Numbered from the stretch's first letter, positions 13,255-26,378 are shown. The stretch is DNA of 64,000 bases from Dipteronia dyeriana (GCA_032871835.1 CM065303.1:19780001-19844000); one strand, 5' to 3'. Notes: generated by a model not told the origin, from the letters alone. Made by a program: numbers and translations.

Positions 13255-14531
13255 CGTTGCGAGATAGAGATAGAGAGAGATCTGTTGCAGCTCAAAACTC
13301 AGAGAAATGGAGAGAGCGTCGTCGAAGAAACAACGAAAAACAAACGGTGTTGTGTTATGTTGTGTTGTCGTTTGATTTGCTTTTGAAAACAAACACCAGC
13401 GCACGTCACCCAAACATTAATATTTTTTTTACCCCTAATTTTAGTTAATTTTACTTTCTATCCCTCTTTTGTTACTTATTACTATTAGTTATTAGTTTAT
13501 TTTCTTTCTAGATTATTTGTTTGGAAGAAATTTTTCTTTCTAGAATAATTAATGTTCGATCATTTTAAAGTTTATAGTTTTTATAAAAAAAAAATGTGCA
13601 ATGTATAAATAACAATTCTTATATTTGATAATATATTTTTGAATTAAAATTGTTATTGTTATATGACAATATTAATGTCGGGTAATGTTTTATTATTTGT
13701 CATTGAAGATTATATCATTTATGATCAACCGTACTAACATATTTCATACAAAATACTTATAATCAATTTACCATATAAATAATTCTAATTTTATTATTGA
13801 ATATTGATAAAATTTATAAGATTTAATTAATTGGTTCTTAAAGACGTCCCATTTGATCAATGAATTTTAATAGTTAATTTTTAGATTCAAAACTTCTATA
13901 ACTAACAAATCAAGGGAATGTTAGTTTGTCATCAAATAACCTTTAAAAATTGTACAAATAAAGAATTTTGTCAAATACAATAAAAATAAGGAATATGAAC
14001 ATTTATAAAATAAGAATGGGTTATAAGATTTAAGAGAGATATTGATTTTATTTCTAGACAAATCAATTACCGAACATATTAATGAAACGGATAAATTTAA
14101 TTTATTTACAAGATAACAAAGTCAAAAGATTTTGTAAGAATCACTAACTCCAATTAATTTGATCTCCCAATGTATCATCACAAATTTACATACTCTTACA
14201 ATGTTTAACTTATAGGATTTTAACACTATTTAGTATGGCGGTTTATTTTTAGTAGAACTCTTTATATATTTTCACATCTTATATGGGTTCTTCAAAATCT
14301 ATGTTTTCAACAAAAAAATAAAATTGTAAAGTTTAATAACCACAAAAATCATGATATTGTATGATTAGGGATAGTTAGGCCATTATTTTATAACTGTGTA
14401 AAGTTTATTTATCATTTCATTTTTAACAATTTTAAATAAAATGATTTTTGAATATTTATTTAATTAATGTCCCCTCATCTTAATTCCAAATTAGTTATAA
14501 TAATTTTTAAAAATGGACCTCTTTTATATTG
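13255..14531. other. GET4 5' flank and AT-rich spacer
   Basis: The first 100 bases are purine-rich GAGA-type sequence directly upstream of the GET4 start and probably hold its 5' UTR and core promoter. The rest is AT-rich with no coding signal and no recognisable element up to the solo LTR. Confidence 0.6.
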
Positions 14532-15702
14532 TGTTAACCGAAAAATCGTTCAGGGTGAAGAATTACAGCTAACACCCTTAGGACCACCACCTCGAAAGGT
14601 CGCGGTCGGGGTAGGTACCCTTGGTACCGGTTTTAGGTGTGGTAATGGCTAGGAGATCAATTTATATAGGGGTAAAAACCGATAAAAATGGATACTAATT
14701 TATTGATAGTGTGTGAATTGAATACAAGGGATGCATATCACTCAATCTCTCATAGTTGGATTGAAGGTGGCAACCTCGTGTCTGTCGATAAGTGAACAAA
14801 ATTAACTGATGGTGGCCTTGTTCTATCAATAGAATTTTGGCGACAATTGAGCTTCGTTATCTGGTGGCAAATTTAGGTCTCTCCTCCTTCATGTTAGCTG
14901 GTTATTCATCCGTCTTAAATCACTGAATCAAATCCCCTCTTATTAGGTGGGATGTCACGTTTAAATGTCGTTTACTTTGGCTCATTAACGGATTCGACGA
15001 TATCTTGGAGGGATATAAGTATTTTTCCTCTTCGGATTCAATGACTTGACATGCATGCATGTAATGGTTTAATACACGTTAGAGTTGACTTTGGTCATGT
15101 ATGTTGCCTTAACAAGGTGCCTCATGGAAGTCTCTAAATAGGGCGTCTGTTACCTTGAATGTCGGGGTATACTTCAGTATAGATATTATTATTGGGAGCT
15201 TGATCCGACCACTTTGGGCCTCCTTTAGAGCTTGACCTAATTGTTTTGGCGCTTTTTGGTGATAATGGAGCTTTACGAGCTTCCTCTCTCCTTACTTGGA
15301 TATGTTAAGATTATACCTCGGCAAAGCGAGCAGACATTGCAAGATAAGTTCGATACCCTAAAAGTCTATTGGTGAAAGTAGAGATGGTAGTCTGCTTCAT
15401 GGGAGGTCGTGAGATACCTCGACCTTACGGAACTCAGGTCTTCCCACGTCGAACTAGCTTCGGGCTCTTATCCCGATATATGGAGCTTGATGTGGTCACA
15501 CTATGCTTTAATTGGTGAGCCTGAATGCTTGCAAGATGTTCGGAAGGTATACGTGACCTCGCCTTGCTTCTGCAGGGTTGCATGGTAGCTCGATCTCGAG
15601 AACCTTGATACCTTGTTGCATATGCCCAGATTTGGACCCTTACATAAATGTTAGATGGTGAGAATTTTTCCTTTGGTCCCAAGCCAAATTTGGCTATCAA
15701 CA
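14532..15702 (+). mobile_element. solo LTR, family B, copy 1
   Basis: A 1171-bp unit starting TGTTAACCG and ending CTATCAACA, flanked by perfect 5-bp target duplications TATTG (14527-14531 and 15703-15707). Its first 150 bases match 22659 onward and, in reverse complement, the end of the copy at 54933-56960. A shared phrase is CAGCTAACACC. No coding domain is present, so it is called a solo LTR. It is less AT-rich than its surroundings. Confidence 0.85.
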
Positions 15703-15707
15703 TATTG

Positions 15708-16740
15708 TAAAAAAAAAATTGTTAATAACAGTGGAATTTTTTTTAGTTGGGTGAAAATTACGAGTGCAAGATTATGATTTATACCGGTACAAATCAAATT
15801 CTATCATGCATTAGTGCAAAACTGCAAATCTGTAAGTGCTCAAAAGTGTAATAAGTATTAAATATAAGGAGTTTTTGGTTCTTTTTGATGTTTTTGTTCT
15901 CACTCTCTAGTCTCTACTGGTTAGTTTTGGTCTCACGCCGATTCTCAACTGTTGCACTCGGTCTCTTTCACTTTCTATCTTGCTAATCCTATTGAATCCT
16001 CCAAATTTAGTCTCTTATTAACGAAATTTTTGCATTTGATCATCAAATCTTGATGGGTTTCTCTTGAAATATTATTTTTTGTGCAGTTTAGATTTTATTC
16101 TCAAGTAGCTATTGAGTCAATGTTCTTGCTTTCGTATTCTAATTATTTTATGAATATTGTATTTTCATTAGCTTAAATCAGATTCCTCTCTGGTTCTCCA
16201 TTGAAATTTATTTATGTATCACTAATCACAGAAACAACTACACATGTGAAAGGTTATTCAATGAAAATGCCATCTAAATTTCCAAGTGTTTGACGAAATG
16301 CCTGAGAGAAAAACATTTTCCGTTCCTAATGCTGTATAAGTTTCAATATCTTCTTTATTAAAGTACATTTGTTTTGGCAGTGAAGTCTTCCAACAAAAAT
16401 TAGTAATTGCTTTGCAAAATTTCAACTTTGAATTGAAAGAAGCAATTATAAGTAATTTCAAATGTAGCATAGCACATTCAAAAATATTTTAGACTGAGGA
16501 CCCGTGTTTGGATTATAATCAGTTTTGTAATGTTAGAATAATATCCTTAATCATTGTATTATTTTTTTAAAGAAAAATCTTTAGTTTTAGCAAAAAATTG
16601 CGTGCTTAATAACTTTTGAAATGTGAATCCATTGTAAAGTGCTGTTTGCTACGTGTCTTCGTTGAGGGTTGTTGGCTTTATTTAATAGACAATTCTTGTT
16701 GTTCTGTGTTTGAGAGTGCTTATCGGTTAGTGCATTAATA
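15708..16740. other. upstream region of the LYR gene
   Basis: No protein gene is visible. A pyrimidine-rich stretch around 15890-15990 could be a 5' UTR exon of the downstream gene, because the coding exon is preceded by a good acceptor (TTTTGCTGCAG at about 16746-16756). The 5' exon itself cannot be placed. Confidence 0.45.
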
Positions 16741-16805
16741 TTTGATTTTGCTGCAGGAGTGAGGAGGAGAAAAGAATTAGTGGTATTTAGTGTTATAGTT
16801 TGGAA

Positions 16806-17300
16806 ATGAATTCTGAGATGTTGCAAGCTGCTAAGTTGTATCGCCAGCTTCTCAAAGCTGTCAAGAAACACATTGGCAAAGAAGACTACAAGACACATTT
16901 CAGCGAATACGTGACACAAGAGTTTCGCAAGAACTGCAAACTCTCGGATCCTTCACATATCCAACAGAAGATCAAACTTGCCCATGCTTATACTTTTCTT
17001 CTTAACAGTGTGCACCATCACAAGGCACGACTCTCTGTGAACGTTATAATCTTGTCTTACTTATTTTCTTGTTCATTACCAAGCCTATTGTGATTTTCAA
17101 ATCAAATTTGTTGAAATTTCTTATACATTAAACATCGATTCCATTTTATCTTCCCTGATGATATATTGGTATTGTGATGATTGTAGGACTTGTTATTCTC
17201 TTACAACATCGCCGTGGATAGATCAGAAGAAATGAAAAGAACACTAGGGAAATCTGCTGCAAGTGTTGGCCTTCAGCTTCCTGATGTTTATCAGTCTTGA
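16806..17300 (+). CDS. LYR-motif (Complex1_LYR) mitochondrial assembly-factor-like protein
   Basis: Two coding exons, 16806 to 17024 (or 17036) and 17187-17300, give 110 or 114 residues. The N-terminus carries the diagnostic L-Y-R at residues 11-13 and the conserved F-R at 40-41 of this small helical family. Its members act in mitochondria in iron-sulfur delivery or respiratory complex assembly with acyl-carrier protein. The second exon encodes LLFSYNIAVDRSEEMKR and then SAASVGLQLPDVYQS. Two donors keep frame: a GC donor after HHHK at 17024, or a weak GT donor four codons later at 17036. Residue context favours the shorter protein, because HHHK running into DLLFSYN reads naturally. An upstream 5' UTR intron is likely. 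Which LYR subfamily it belongs to is not decided. Confidence 0.82.
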
Positions 17301-18038
17301 TGATCAGTAGGTGTTCAAGCACCTAAATCTATTAATTTTCTTGAAAGTTTTTGCTTCCTGTTTACTATTGTGCTATGCATACTAGGAAGGAATTCCTTTG
17401 GAGCCGATTCCAGATACTTTACAGATTTAACTTCTTTGTGGTCTATCAATAAGGATTTTGTTTGATTAATTCTTAACTGTGATAAAAGTATGTTTTACAA
17501 TGTGTTTCTTGCTCTGGAATTGATATATTGTTTCTTGCTCTGGAATTGATATATTGTGCTGCTTTGACAGAAAATATATATGTTTGATATCAATTGTAGT
17601 TGATTGTCTTATACAATGGTTGATTTAAGTCTACAGATTGGATTTTGTTATTTAGACTCGTTATAATTTAATCTCATCCGATCCGATCTAAATCATTAGT
17701 TCAATAAAATCCCAAGTGTAAAATGTTGGTTTCTAACATTACAAAACTAAAATCCTTAAAAGAAAATTCAGAACCGTCATGAGGAGTGAATTATTTATGA
17801 TACAACTTTAATTTCTGGCAATTTTGATCATCCTTATCTTGACATGAGCAAAGAAACAACAAAACCCCATAAACAAATACAATTTTTCTAGTTCTGAAGC
17901 ATGTGTGACTTGAGTTGATCAGGAGTCAGGGCCATACAAGTAAGTGAACAGCTGTTTGTTGTCTAGGATCAGGGACAACATCTGATTCATTGATACAAAC
18001 AAGTCAAAAGCAAAACCACTAAAATACAGGAACAACCC
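17301..18038. other. LYR gene 3' flank and intergenic spacer
   Basis: Contains a short tandem duplication (unit about 28 bp, TGTTTCTTGCTCTGG..., near 17508-17566), probably within the 3' UTR or just after it. No gene is seen. Confidence 0.5.
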
Positions 18039-18046
18039 CACGTGTC
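18039..18046 (+). promoter_or_regulatory. ABRE/G-box-like element upstream of RCI2
   Basis: CACGTGTC lies 173 bp before the RCI2 start codon, with an ACGCGT site at about 18091. ABRE motifs of this form bind bZIP factors in abscisic-acid, cold and drought responses, which fits the known behaviour of RCI2 genes. Functional use here is inferred. Confidence 0.55.
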
Positions 18047-18218
18047 ATAAACTCACCCATGTGGCTTCCTAAAAATCCCTGTGATAGTGACGCGTATCCA
18101 TAACAGTTGTCCTCTTCTTCAGCTTAAAACTCCAACTAACTTATTTGCTAGAGCTTAACAGAAGAAGAAGAAGAAGTAAACTAATCACAATCATCACTAT
18201 CAAAATTCAAGCTTCTTC

Positions 18219-18684
18219 ATGGGTTCTGAAACTTTTCTGGAAGTGATTCTTGCCATCCTCCTCCCTCCTGTTGGAGTCTTCCTGCGTTATGGCTGCGGAG
18301 TAATTACTTCTTTCCCTCTCTTGTAACAAGTTTTCTTCTTCATTTCCATAATTTTATTAAGAAAATATATCAATAATCTCTTCTGGGTTTCAAGTCTGTA
18401 CAGATTTTTGTCTTTTAACAGAAGATCTATATTACATATAGTTCTAAATCTGCATCTATAAAAGACTAATTTTAGTGAAGATTTTGATCATAACTTTTAA
18501 ATATTGAAGTTAGATTTGATGATCCTATTCATGTGTATTTCTTTTGTTTTGTGGGTAAGTTTTGATTGATTTTGTTGTTGTGAATGAATTGGATTTGCAG
18601 GTGGAGTTTTGGATATGTTTGTTGCTGACAGTATTGGGTTATATACCAGGGATTATATATGCCATTTATGTGTTGGTTGGATAG
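18219..18684 (+). CDS. RCI2/PMP3-type hydrophobic stress proteolipid
   Basis: Exons 18219-18299 and 18601-18684, with a GT-AG intron in phase 0, encode 54 residues, the same length as Arabidopsis RCI2A. The protein is two hydrophobic helices (about residues 5-24 and 31-52) around the conserved turn RYGCGVEFWICL and ends GYIPGIIYAIYVLVG. Family members sit in the plasma membrane, are induced by cold, salt or abscisic acid, and limit membrane hyperpolarisation and excess sodium entry. The C-terminus is neutral, as in the short tail-less class. The gene is intact. Confidence 0.95.
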
Positions 18685-19435
18685 TAGATGTTTTTTTATT
18701 ATTTTGGTTTTCAATGTTGTAAGAAACAAATGTTGGGATTGCTTTTGAAAGCATTGTGTGTTGTTTAGTATGTTTATGGAGGATTTGTGTATCTTTCTTG
18801 GTTTTTAATTTTATTTTAATTATAATGTGATCTCTTTTACATAACTATAATCTCAATTCCTATCCCATTTATATAATGGAATAATTCATGGAGAGGCACC
18901 AAATTTGATGATCTTAACTCAAAAAGAGTAAAAAATATCCATTTTCTTATGAAATGACATGTGATATTGATATGGTAGATGATCGTTTATCTAATTATTT
19001 CGTTATTTATATCTAATATAAAATAGAGATATCTACCATACAACATGAATCCAAATTGGATCATGCCTTTTCCGGTCCGGCTTCGGGTGGACAGGACTCG
19101 GATTGTAAGAACCCGGTTCGAAACAGTCCGGTTCTTTGGGCACCTTTGACTTTACATACAAACAAATGATTCAAATTAGAATAAAAAACATTTTGTTATC
19201 ACTAATTAATTTTGATAAGAGTTTTAATTTTCAAATACATGTTTTTTGGTATTTTGTTAGTTGAATGATTTATGCTCCTTCACAATTGCATAAACGAAGT
19301 CGTGGGTTGAAGAGATATCGTGCCTTGAAGAGATATCTCTCAAATCTTAAATTATATATTTTAAAAATAAAATTGATGGCACTCGTCCAATAAGGTTTGA
19401 TAATAAAGAAAGCTGAACCTGGTTTAAGAAATATC
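18685..19435. other. intergenic, with first half of a ~110-bp direct repeat
   Basis: After the RCI2 3' UTR the DNA is AT-rich. From about 19326 to 19420 lies a block (AGATATCTCTCAAATCTTAA...) that recurs at about 22441-22535 on the other side of the hAT element, so the element sits between two diverged direct repeats. No gene is seen. Confidence 0.6.
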
Positions 19436-20633
19436 TAGGGATGGACACTAACTCCAAAACCGATTCGAACCGAACCAAAAAATGGGTGTTCGGTTTGGTT
19501 CGTCGAATTAATTCGGTTCAAATCGGTTTATAAATTTGAAAACCTAAAAAAAAAAATCAGTTCGAATTGGTTTGAACCGTTGAAACCATATATATATAAA
19601 GTAAAAAAAAAAAAAACTAAATCCCTAACATTCTTTCATTTTTTTTTGACTTCTCATTCTTTGGCCGACTAAACTTCTCCAGCTTTACTTCTCACCTCTC
19701 AGTTCTCCTCCGTTGGACCATTGCTTGTCTCTCATCTCTATGACTCTCATCTTTTCCTCAACTCCTCCGCTGCTTGTCTCCGATCTACTCATCTTCGTCA
19801 GTCATCTCAGCCACTCGTCTTTACTGTTCAACACCCGATCTGCTCGTCTCAACTCCGTTCCTCAAAGAAGGTTTGTCACTCGACTCACTCTTTTCTAGTC
19901 TTCTTATTTTGCTAATTTTCTTCCTTTTTCTTTTCCTAATTTTGTTTTTGTCTTTTTTTTTTGAAGACCACCAATCTGGTCTCTGCTCAACTAATCTGCA
20001 CTCATTCATCTCTAGCCAACGCTTCAACTTCAGCTCCTCCATTATGCTCTTCTTCAACTCGTCTAAATGTCTGATTGTTGACTTGCTTCTTTGGTTAGTT
20101 GTTGTCTTCTTCTTTCTTTATTTCTTCGGGCTTCAACCAAAGCTTTTTTGTCGTGGACTTGTTGTTTTGGTTCTTTCCTTTATCTGAAGTGTTGTTTGTT
20201 GTCTGGGCTATTTGTTATTGGGTGTGGTGTTGCTTGTTGATCTTTGCCTCTTTCTTTGGGCTCTTTTACCTGTTTATTATAAACTTATACTGATATACAA
20301 TTTAACAATTATACTTATTGTTGAAAAAGAATTCAATATCTGTAGAGTGTAGACTGTAACAACTAACAAGTTGTTATAAGTTATAACTTATAACGGTGTT
20401 ATACTATTATTTATTCTTATTTAAAAACAAAAAATTGAGTACAGTGGAATGTCGATATCATATATTGATATACGGTATAAATTGGGTTGTGGATAACTTG
20501 TTGAGTTGTTGATATATATGTGTTGTTGGCTGTGGATATGGTATAAATTGGGTTGTGGATAACTTGTTGAGTTATTGATATATATGTGCTATGGGTTGTG
20601 GATATGGAGGCAGTGATGACTGATGGTGGTAGC

Positions 20634-21027
20634 TAGAGGTGTCCACAGTTCGGTTAAACCTTTCGAAACTGGATCGAAACCGTAACCGAAATCGAAACCG
20701 AAACCGAAATCGAAACCGAAACCGAAACCGAACTGTAATCGTCGGTTACGAAATCGGTTCAGTTACGGTTATCCTTCCCCAAAAACCGTCTCAAAACCGA
20801 CGGTTTTGATATATTTTATTAAAAAAATGACCAATGGTTTTGTGACAAATGACAATTCATTTGAAAAAAAAACGGTTGTAATCGAAACCGAACCGTAACC
20901 GTCAAACCGGTGGTTATGTAACTGAACCAAACCGTCCCACTCCGGTTATGGTTACGGTTAGGCCATTCCACTGAACCGGAACCGGAACCGACTATTCTTA
21001 ACCGAAACCGAACCGTGGACACCTCTA
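20634..21027. mobile_element. hAT MITE (394 bp) nested in the hAT element
   Basis: Terminal inverted repeats TAGAGGTGTCCAC and GTGGACACCTCTA are perfect. The flanks carry perfect 8-bp target duplications GTGGTAGC (20626-20633 and 21028-21035). The interior is built from repeats of CGAAACCGAAACCG and its complement, typical of hAT subterminal binding-site arrays. No coding capacity. Confidence 0.93.
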
Positions 21028-21071
21028 GTGGTAGCTTGAAATATTTGAGTAGAGTGAAATGTTTATTCTTA

Positions 21072-21772
21072 GGCTCAGTTCGGCATTGCTTCCCCAGCTG
21101 CTTTTGGGGTCAAAAGTGATTCTAGATCTCAGACAGGGTGTTTGGTAAAATTATGGGGAAGTGTTTTTGGTCACTTTTAGCCTCTCCCAACTGAGATTTT
21201 GAGAAGCTACAAATACCTGCTTTTGGATTTTGGCTTCTACTTTTAGAAAACGCTCTACAGTGATATTAAATAAAATTTTACTAACTTTCCAACTTTTTCC
21301 TTGCCTTTAACGAAATTTAACAAAAAAAAAATGGGCTTATATTTTTGTACAAAAAAAAGGTTGCCATAATTAATTCAATAAAGTAAAATAAAAATGAAAT
21401 AAAAAATAAAGTAGAATAAAATAAATAAATAAATATGACTAATTAATTAAACAAAGTAGAATAAAAAATGGGACTAATTAATTCAATAAAGTACCGTAAT
21501 TATATAACACTTAACACTAAATACAAATAAATAAGAAAAGTATAAAGTATAGCAAATTAGTACCATTTAGATGTATTTGTTCTTTTAGTAATTTTACACA
21601 CTCACAACACTTTTTATATCAGTTTACCAAACATATTGAAATTGTTTTTAGTTCTCACAACATTTTTGAAAATCAGTTTACCAAACACTTAGCTGATTCT
21701 TCCCACAGCAATTCCCCCAACAGCAATTTCAAAAGTACTTCTCCCCACAGCACAACAATGTCAAACTGAGCC
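21072..21772. mobile_element. PIF/Harbinger (Tourist-like) MITE nested in the hAT element
   Basis: 701 bp with inverted ends GGCTCAGTTCGGCATTGC and, reversed, GGCTCAGTTTGACATTG, flanked by the 3-bp TTA target duplication (21069-21071 and 21773-21775). The ends resemble the GGCCTGTTTGG-type Harbinger termini, and a second inverted pair (CTGCTTTTGGGG.. and ..CAGCAATTTCAAAAG) lies just inside. No transposase coding. Confidence 0.85.
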
Positions 21773-24700
21773 TTAATTCCCTTTTTAGCAGATTTTGACA
21801 GTACAATGAGATTCACTGAGCAAATTTTTGAGCAGGAAGTTGGAATTATTTTACTGCTTTTATTTGTTTGATATGGATTTGTAATTTTGATTTGAAGTTT
21901 GGATTTGGATTGTAATATTTATTTGGAGTTTGAATTTGGATTGTAATTTTTATTTCGAGTTTGAATTTGTGATTTAGAGTTTTTATGTTGGAAAATTTAA
22001 CTGTATATCATTTGAGAAGTGTTGTACACCTATATGACTGTATGTTTGGTATGTTTGTAGAATTGTAGTATGTCTTTAAAAATTGAATTTTATATTTATT
22101 CAGTTTGTGATTTTTTTGAATGAATTATAAATTAAATATTATTAGTTATATTTGACTTGGGCTTTGGCTATTAAAATTTATGAAATCCAACAAGGCAACA
22201 ACAATCCATTAAATTTTAAAATATATTAAAAAGACTCATTTAGCCCATCAAGCAAAAAAGGCCCGTTAGGCCCAAAACCAAAATGAACCGAACCGATTCA
22301 AATCAATTCAGTTCAGTTAGGTTACCATTTTTTATTCGGTTTAAACCGGTTTAATTTTAGGTAAACTGAAATATTTTCAGTTTAGTTCGGTTTTACTCAA
22401 AACCGAAATCCGAACTGAACCGAACCGTGCCCACCCCTAGAGATATCTTTCAAATATTAAATTATACATTTTAAATTAAAATAAAATTGATGACCCTCCT
22501 TTAACATGGTTCGATGATAAAGAGGTTGAGCCTAAAACATTAGTTGGATGATAAAGATAAAGAACAAAAGATAAAGACCAACTCGATTCAATATATAAAA
22601 AATAAAATAAAATAAAAATGGATAGAACATATCAAGCCCGTTTTGTTACTTTTGTTTGTGTTAGCCAAATATTCGCTCTAGGTGAGGAATTTCAGCTAAC
22701 ACCCTCGAGTAGATTGCAGTCGGGGTAGGTACCTTTGGTACCGGTTTCACGTGTAAAGATGGATGAGACGAATGAAAGAGTGATAGTGAACAAAGTAATG
22801 TTTTTTTATTCAACTATGTGGTGAGTACAATGAGATAACAAATAATACAATAGTGAAAAAAAATCTCAAACTCTATTTTCTCCTAAACTAACTGGATAGT
22901 GGCGAACTCGTATATGTCGATAAGTGGATCTAACTAACAACGAGGATGGCTAGGTTTAATGCTGACTACAGAATTAAGCGTTAACTCCTTAGGTTCTAGA
23001 TGTCGATCCCCTTTCCCTCATGCTATTATCTCTGTATTTATACATGGAGTTGCAAGGGTTTTTCCTTAGCCTACAGTCTGAAGATCACTGGATTGATCTC
23101 ATTTCCCCAATTTATGGGATTTTCTGTTTAATGTGATTGACTTTAAAGAATCGGCTGGCGGAGGATATCTTGGCGGGAAACGTGTTTATTTCCCTTTTGA
23201 ACTCTTTCATCATGGCAGTGCATACATGGAGCTTATTTACAGTTTGGAGAACAATTTGACTTCCTTTGTTAATGGTGTGACACCTCAAGGCTAGGGATGA
23301 CAATTGTACCTGGACCCGCGAATACCGAACAGAACCAGAACAGGATGGGTCGGGTCTGGGTCTTCACATTCGGGTCTCGGATGAGGCCTGGGTCCAAAAT
23401 AATAAACCTGATTTCGGGTCGGGTCGGGTATGGGACTAAGTCAAAATTTTGGACCCGGACCTGGACCCGGACCCGTGGACCCGATTGGTACAAAACAACG
23501 TCGTTTTATTTACAAAGAACTCCATAAACCTAATTTCTTCTTTTCTTCTTTTCTTTTTCTTGCAGCCGCATATACATCAGTGTTCTTTCTTCTTCTTGCA
23601 GTTGTACCCACTAGACCTCCAATCTTCTTTTCTTCTCAAATTTTCTTCTCAAATTTTCTTATCTTTTTTTCATTTTTTCTTCTTCCCACCTTTTGACTTT
23701 TCACAGACCACACTTTGGACAACCTGCAACTCCACCGCTCACTGGCTCACCAACCACCAGTCACCAGTCACCAGTCACCAGTCTCAGCACTCACCGTAAG
23801 TCTGTGGCTCTCTCTCTCTCTCTTGCACTTACTCTTATATGGGGTTGTGGACTTATGGATTGATTTCGTTTTAGTAGCCACTATTAGATGTTTAGAGTGT
23901 TCATAACATTTTCATCTTCCTTTTTCTTAAGTATTTTGAGAAAATGAATATAGAGAAACTATATTACCTTGTTTGCTTACTGGAAACTTAGGAAGAAAAG
24001 AAAAAATTAACTGAAAAGAATATAAATTGTGTTTGTTTTTTGTTTTAAATCTTTGTTGTATTGTGAATGATCCTGAGAAAAAAATGAATAAAATGTAATC
24101 TGACTGTTGATATCTTTTATTGTTGAGTTCATTCATTTTTTTTTTGTTACACTTATTTATTGTTTGGTTGATGAGAAAATGTTGAAACTAAATTGAATTC
24201 TTTGTTATACATATGAAATATTGCCTGCTGTGTTATATACTTATATATATATGAATACTCTTCTTTTTTTTATACACAATGGTTTCTTCATGTAATAAAC
24301 TAATAATATACTTATATTCAACTTGGATTTAATATATAGTTATATATATGAATAATATATAGTTAATGTTTATCAACTGTGGAAACTGTTATACTGCAAG
24401 ATTGTTGAAATTATACAGTTTGTTTTAAATTTTTATCTTCAGATACTTGTCAACATTTGAATCAAAGAGCCTTGAATTTAACCTTGACTAACATTACTCA
24501 GGTTCTGCAATTTGGTTAACCTTGTCTAACATTACTCAGGTTCTGCAATTTGGTGTATTGTTTTGTAATTGCAAGATTGTTGATTTAATACTTGGACACT
24601 TAATTAAATCAGTAAACATAGTTATAATTATGTTTTGTAATCATAATATATGTAGTAAAGTTTTGTATCATGATGATTTTAATGAAACATTCTATGACAA

Positions 24701-26378
24701 TTCAAACGGTTTGTTCTTTATATTGGTAATTATTGACATATAGTTATTGTCATTTTACCATAGAATATCGACATCGAAATGTATTACCTAATGCCAAGAC
24801 CAACCGACTTCGATTCCTACTCATTCAATTCATAATGAAGTTACTAATATTGATGCCGAATCCGGTGACATTGAGATTGATTCTAGTGTCAATGAAGATG
24901 GAAAAAGAAAATTGACATCCAAGGTGTGGGATTCTTTTAATAGAGAAAAAAATTAACGGGGTTTGGACAGCTATTTGCAAAGGTTATAATAAGAAATTAT
25001 CGGGGAAAAAGGACTGCTAGAACATCTCATTTAAAAAAACATAGGATAACTGTCCTCGAAGGCAATTTCGTGATGTGGGACGCATGTTGAAAGCTACAAA
25101 AACAAAGGAGGGAGACATTGAAATTAGGACATTTAAATTTGATCAAGACACTATCCGAAGAGAGCTTGTAAATTTGGTAAATTTGCATGAGTACCCTCTT
25201 AGTATGGTAGAACATTCAGGGTTTCATAGGTTCATGGGGACGGCTCAACCATTGTTCAAAATACCATCTAGGAATACATTGAAGAGTGATATACTACAAA
25301 TTTATGATTATGAGAGGGCTAAATTATTTAAGGGTTTATTAGAGAAAAATAAGGATAGGATTGCACTTACTACCAACATGTGGACATCTCATAATCAAAG
25401 GAAAGGGTTCATGGCTATCATGACACATTTTGTTGATAATTCTTAGACTTTACAAAGTCGAATTATAAGGTACTCTATCACACGTTAATCTCTTTAACTA
25501 TTTTATTATGTAAATTTAGTAGTTTAATATGTGAAAATTAGTAAGGTTAGTGGTAGTATATTAGAATAATAGTTTTAATGTTTGTTGTGGTATTCGCTTT
25601 CATAGGTTTATATATGTTCAATGTCCACACACTTTTGAGATGCTTGCTGATGTTATGATGGAGTGCTTATATGATTGGAATATCGAACACAAGTTATCTA
25701 CTTTAACTGTGGATAATTGTAGCACCAATAATGCTATGATTTGTATTCTCTTAGAGATGCTTTCTGATGTCTCACTTTTGTTGAATGGAGACATGTTCCA
25801 TATGCGTTGTTCTGTACATATATTGAATTTGATAGTGAGAGATGGGTTAGATGTGATTAGTGACAGTATTGAAAGGATTCGTTCTAGTGTTTCTTATTGG
25901 ACATCATCACCTAAAAGAGAGGATTTTTTTTTGAGAATGTAAGCAAATTAAAGATTGAAAGCACTAGGAAGTTGGTACTTGATTGCAAAACGAGGTGGAA
26001 TTCTACATACTTGATGATTCGCTCTGCTTTAATGTACATAACAGTTTTTTCCTCGTTTGAAACATAAAGATTCACATTATAAAACTGTCTCAACTTAAGA
26101 TGATTGGGTGTTGGCAAAAGAAATAAGTGATAAACTTGAAGTGTTCTATCAAGCCACTGAAAAATTCTCAGGAACCAAATATTTTACTGCCAATAATTAT
26201 CTACCAACTGTGTGTGATATTAGGGATGCCATTAATGAATGGAGCACATCCACATTTGAACAAATAAAACTAATGGCATCATCTATGACACATAAGTAGA
26301 GATGCACATTTTTCCCTGGGGCCCCAATTCCCCTCGTCCGCATCCACATTCGCATCCCCATTTGGGGATTTTTTTTAT

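Larger units (their letters stand above)
19436..22439. mobile_element. non-autonomous hAT element with two nested MITEs
   Basis: Begins TAGGGATGGACAC and ends GTGCCCACCCCTA, imperfect terminal inverted repeats. It is flanked by GAAATATC and GAGATATC, an 8-bp target duplication matching at 7 of 8. Both ends carry many CCGAACC/GGTTCGG subterminal motifs. It is 3004 bp long, of which about 1.1 kb is later insertions (20634-21027 and 21072-21772 with their duplications). No transposase coding is recognisable. Pyrimidine-rich 19640-20060 resembles a 5' leader. Tandem copies of about 65 bp lie near 20473-20600. Confidence 0.8.

Noticed and set aside
16587..16919. 110-residue minus-strand frame
   Set aside because: Antisense of the LYR gene exon; no family match.
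19713..20293. Several overlapping serine/leucine-rich frames
   Set aside because: Pyrimidine-rich leader-like DNA inside a non-autonomous hAT; frames overlap each other without any domain.
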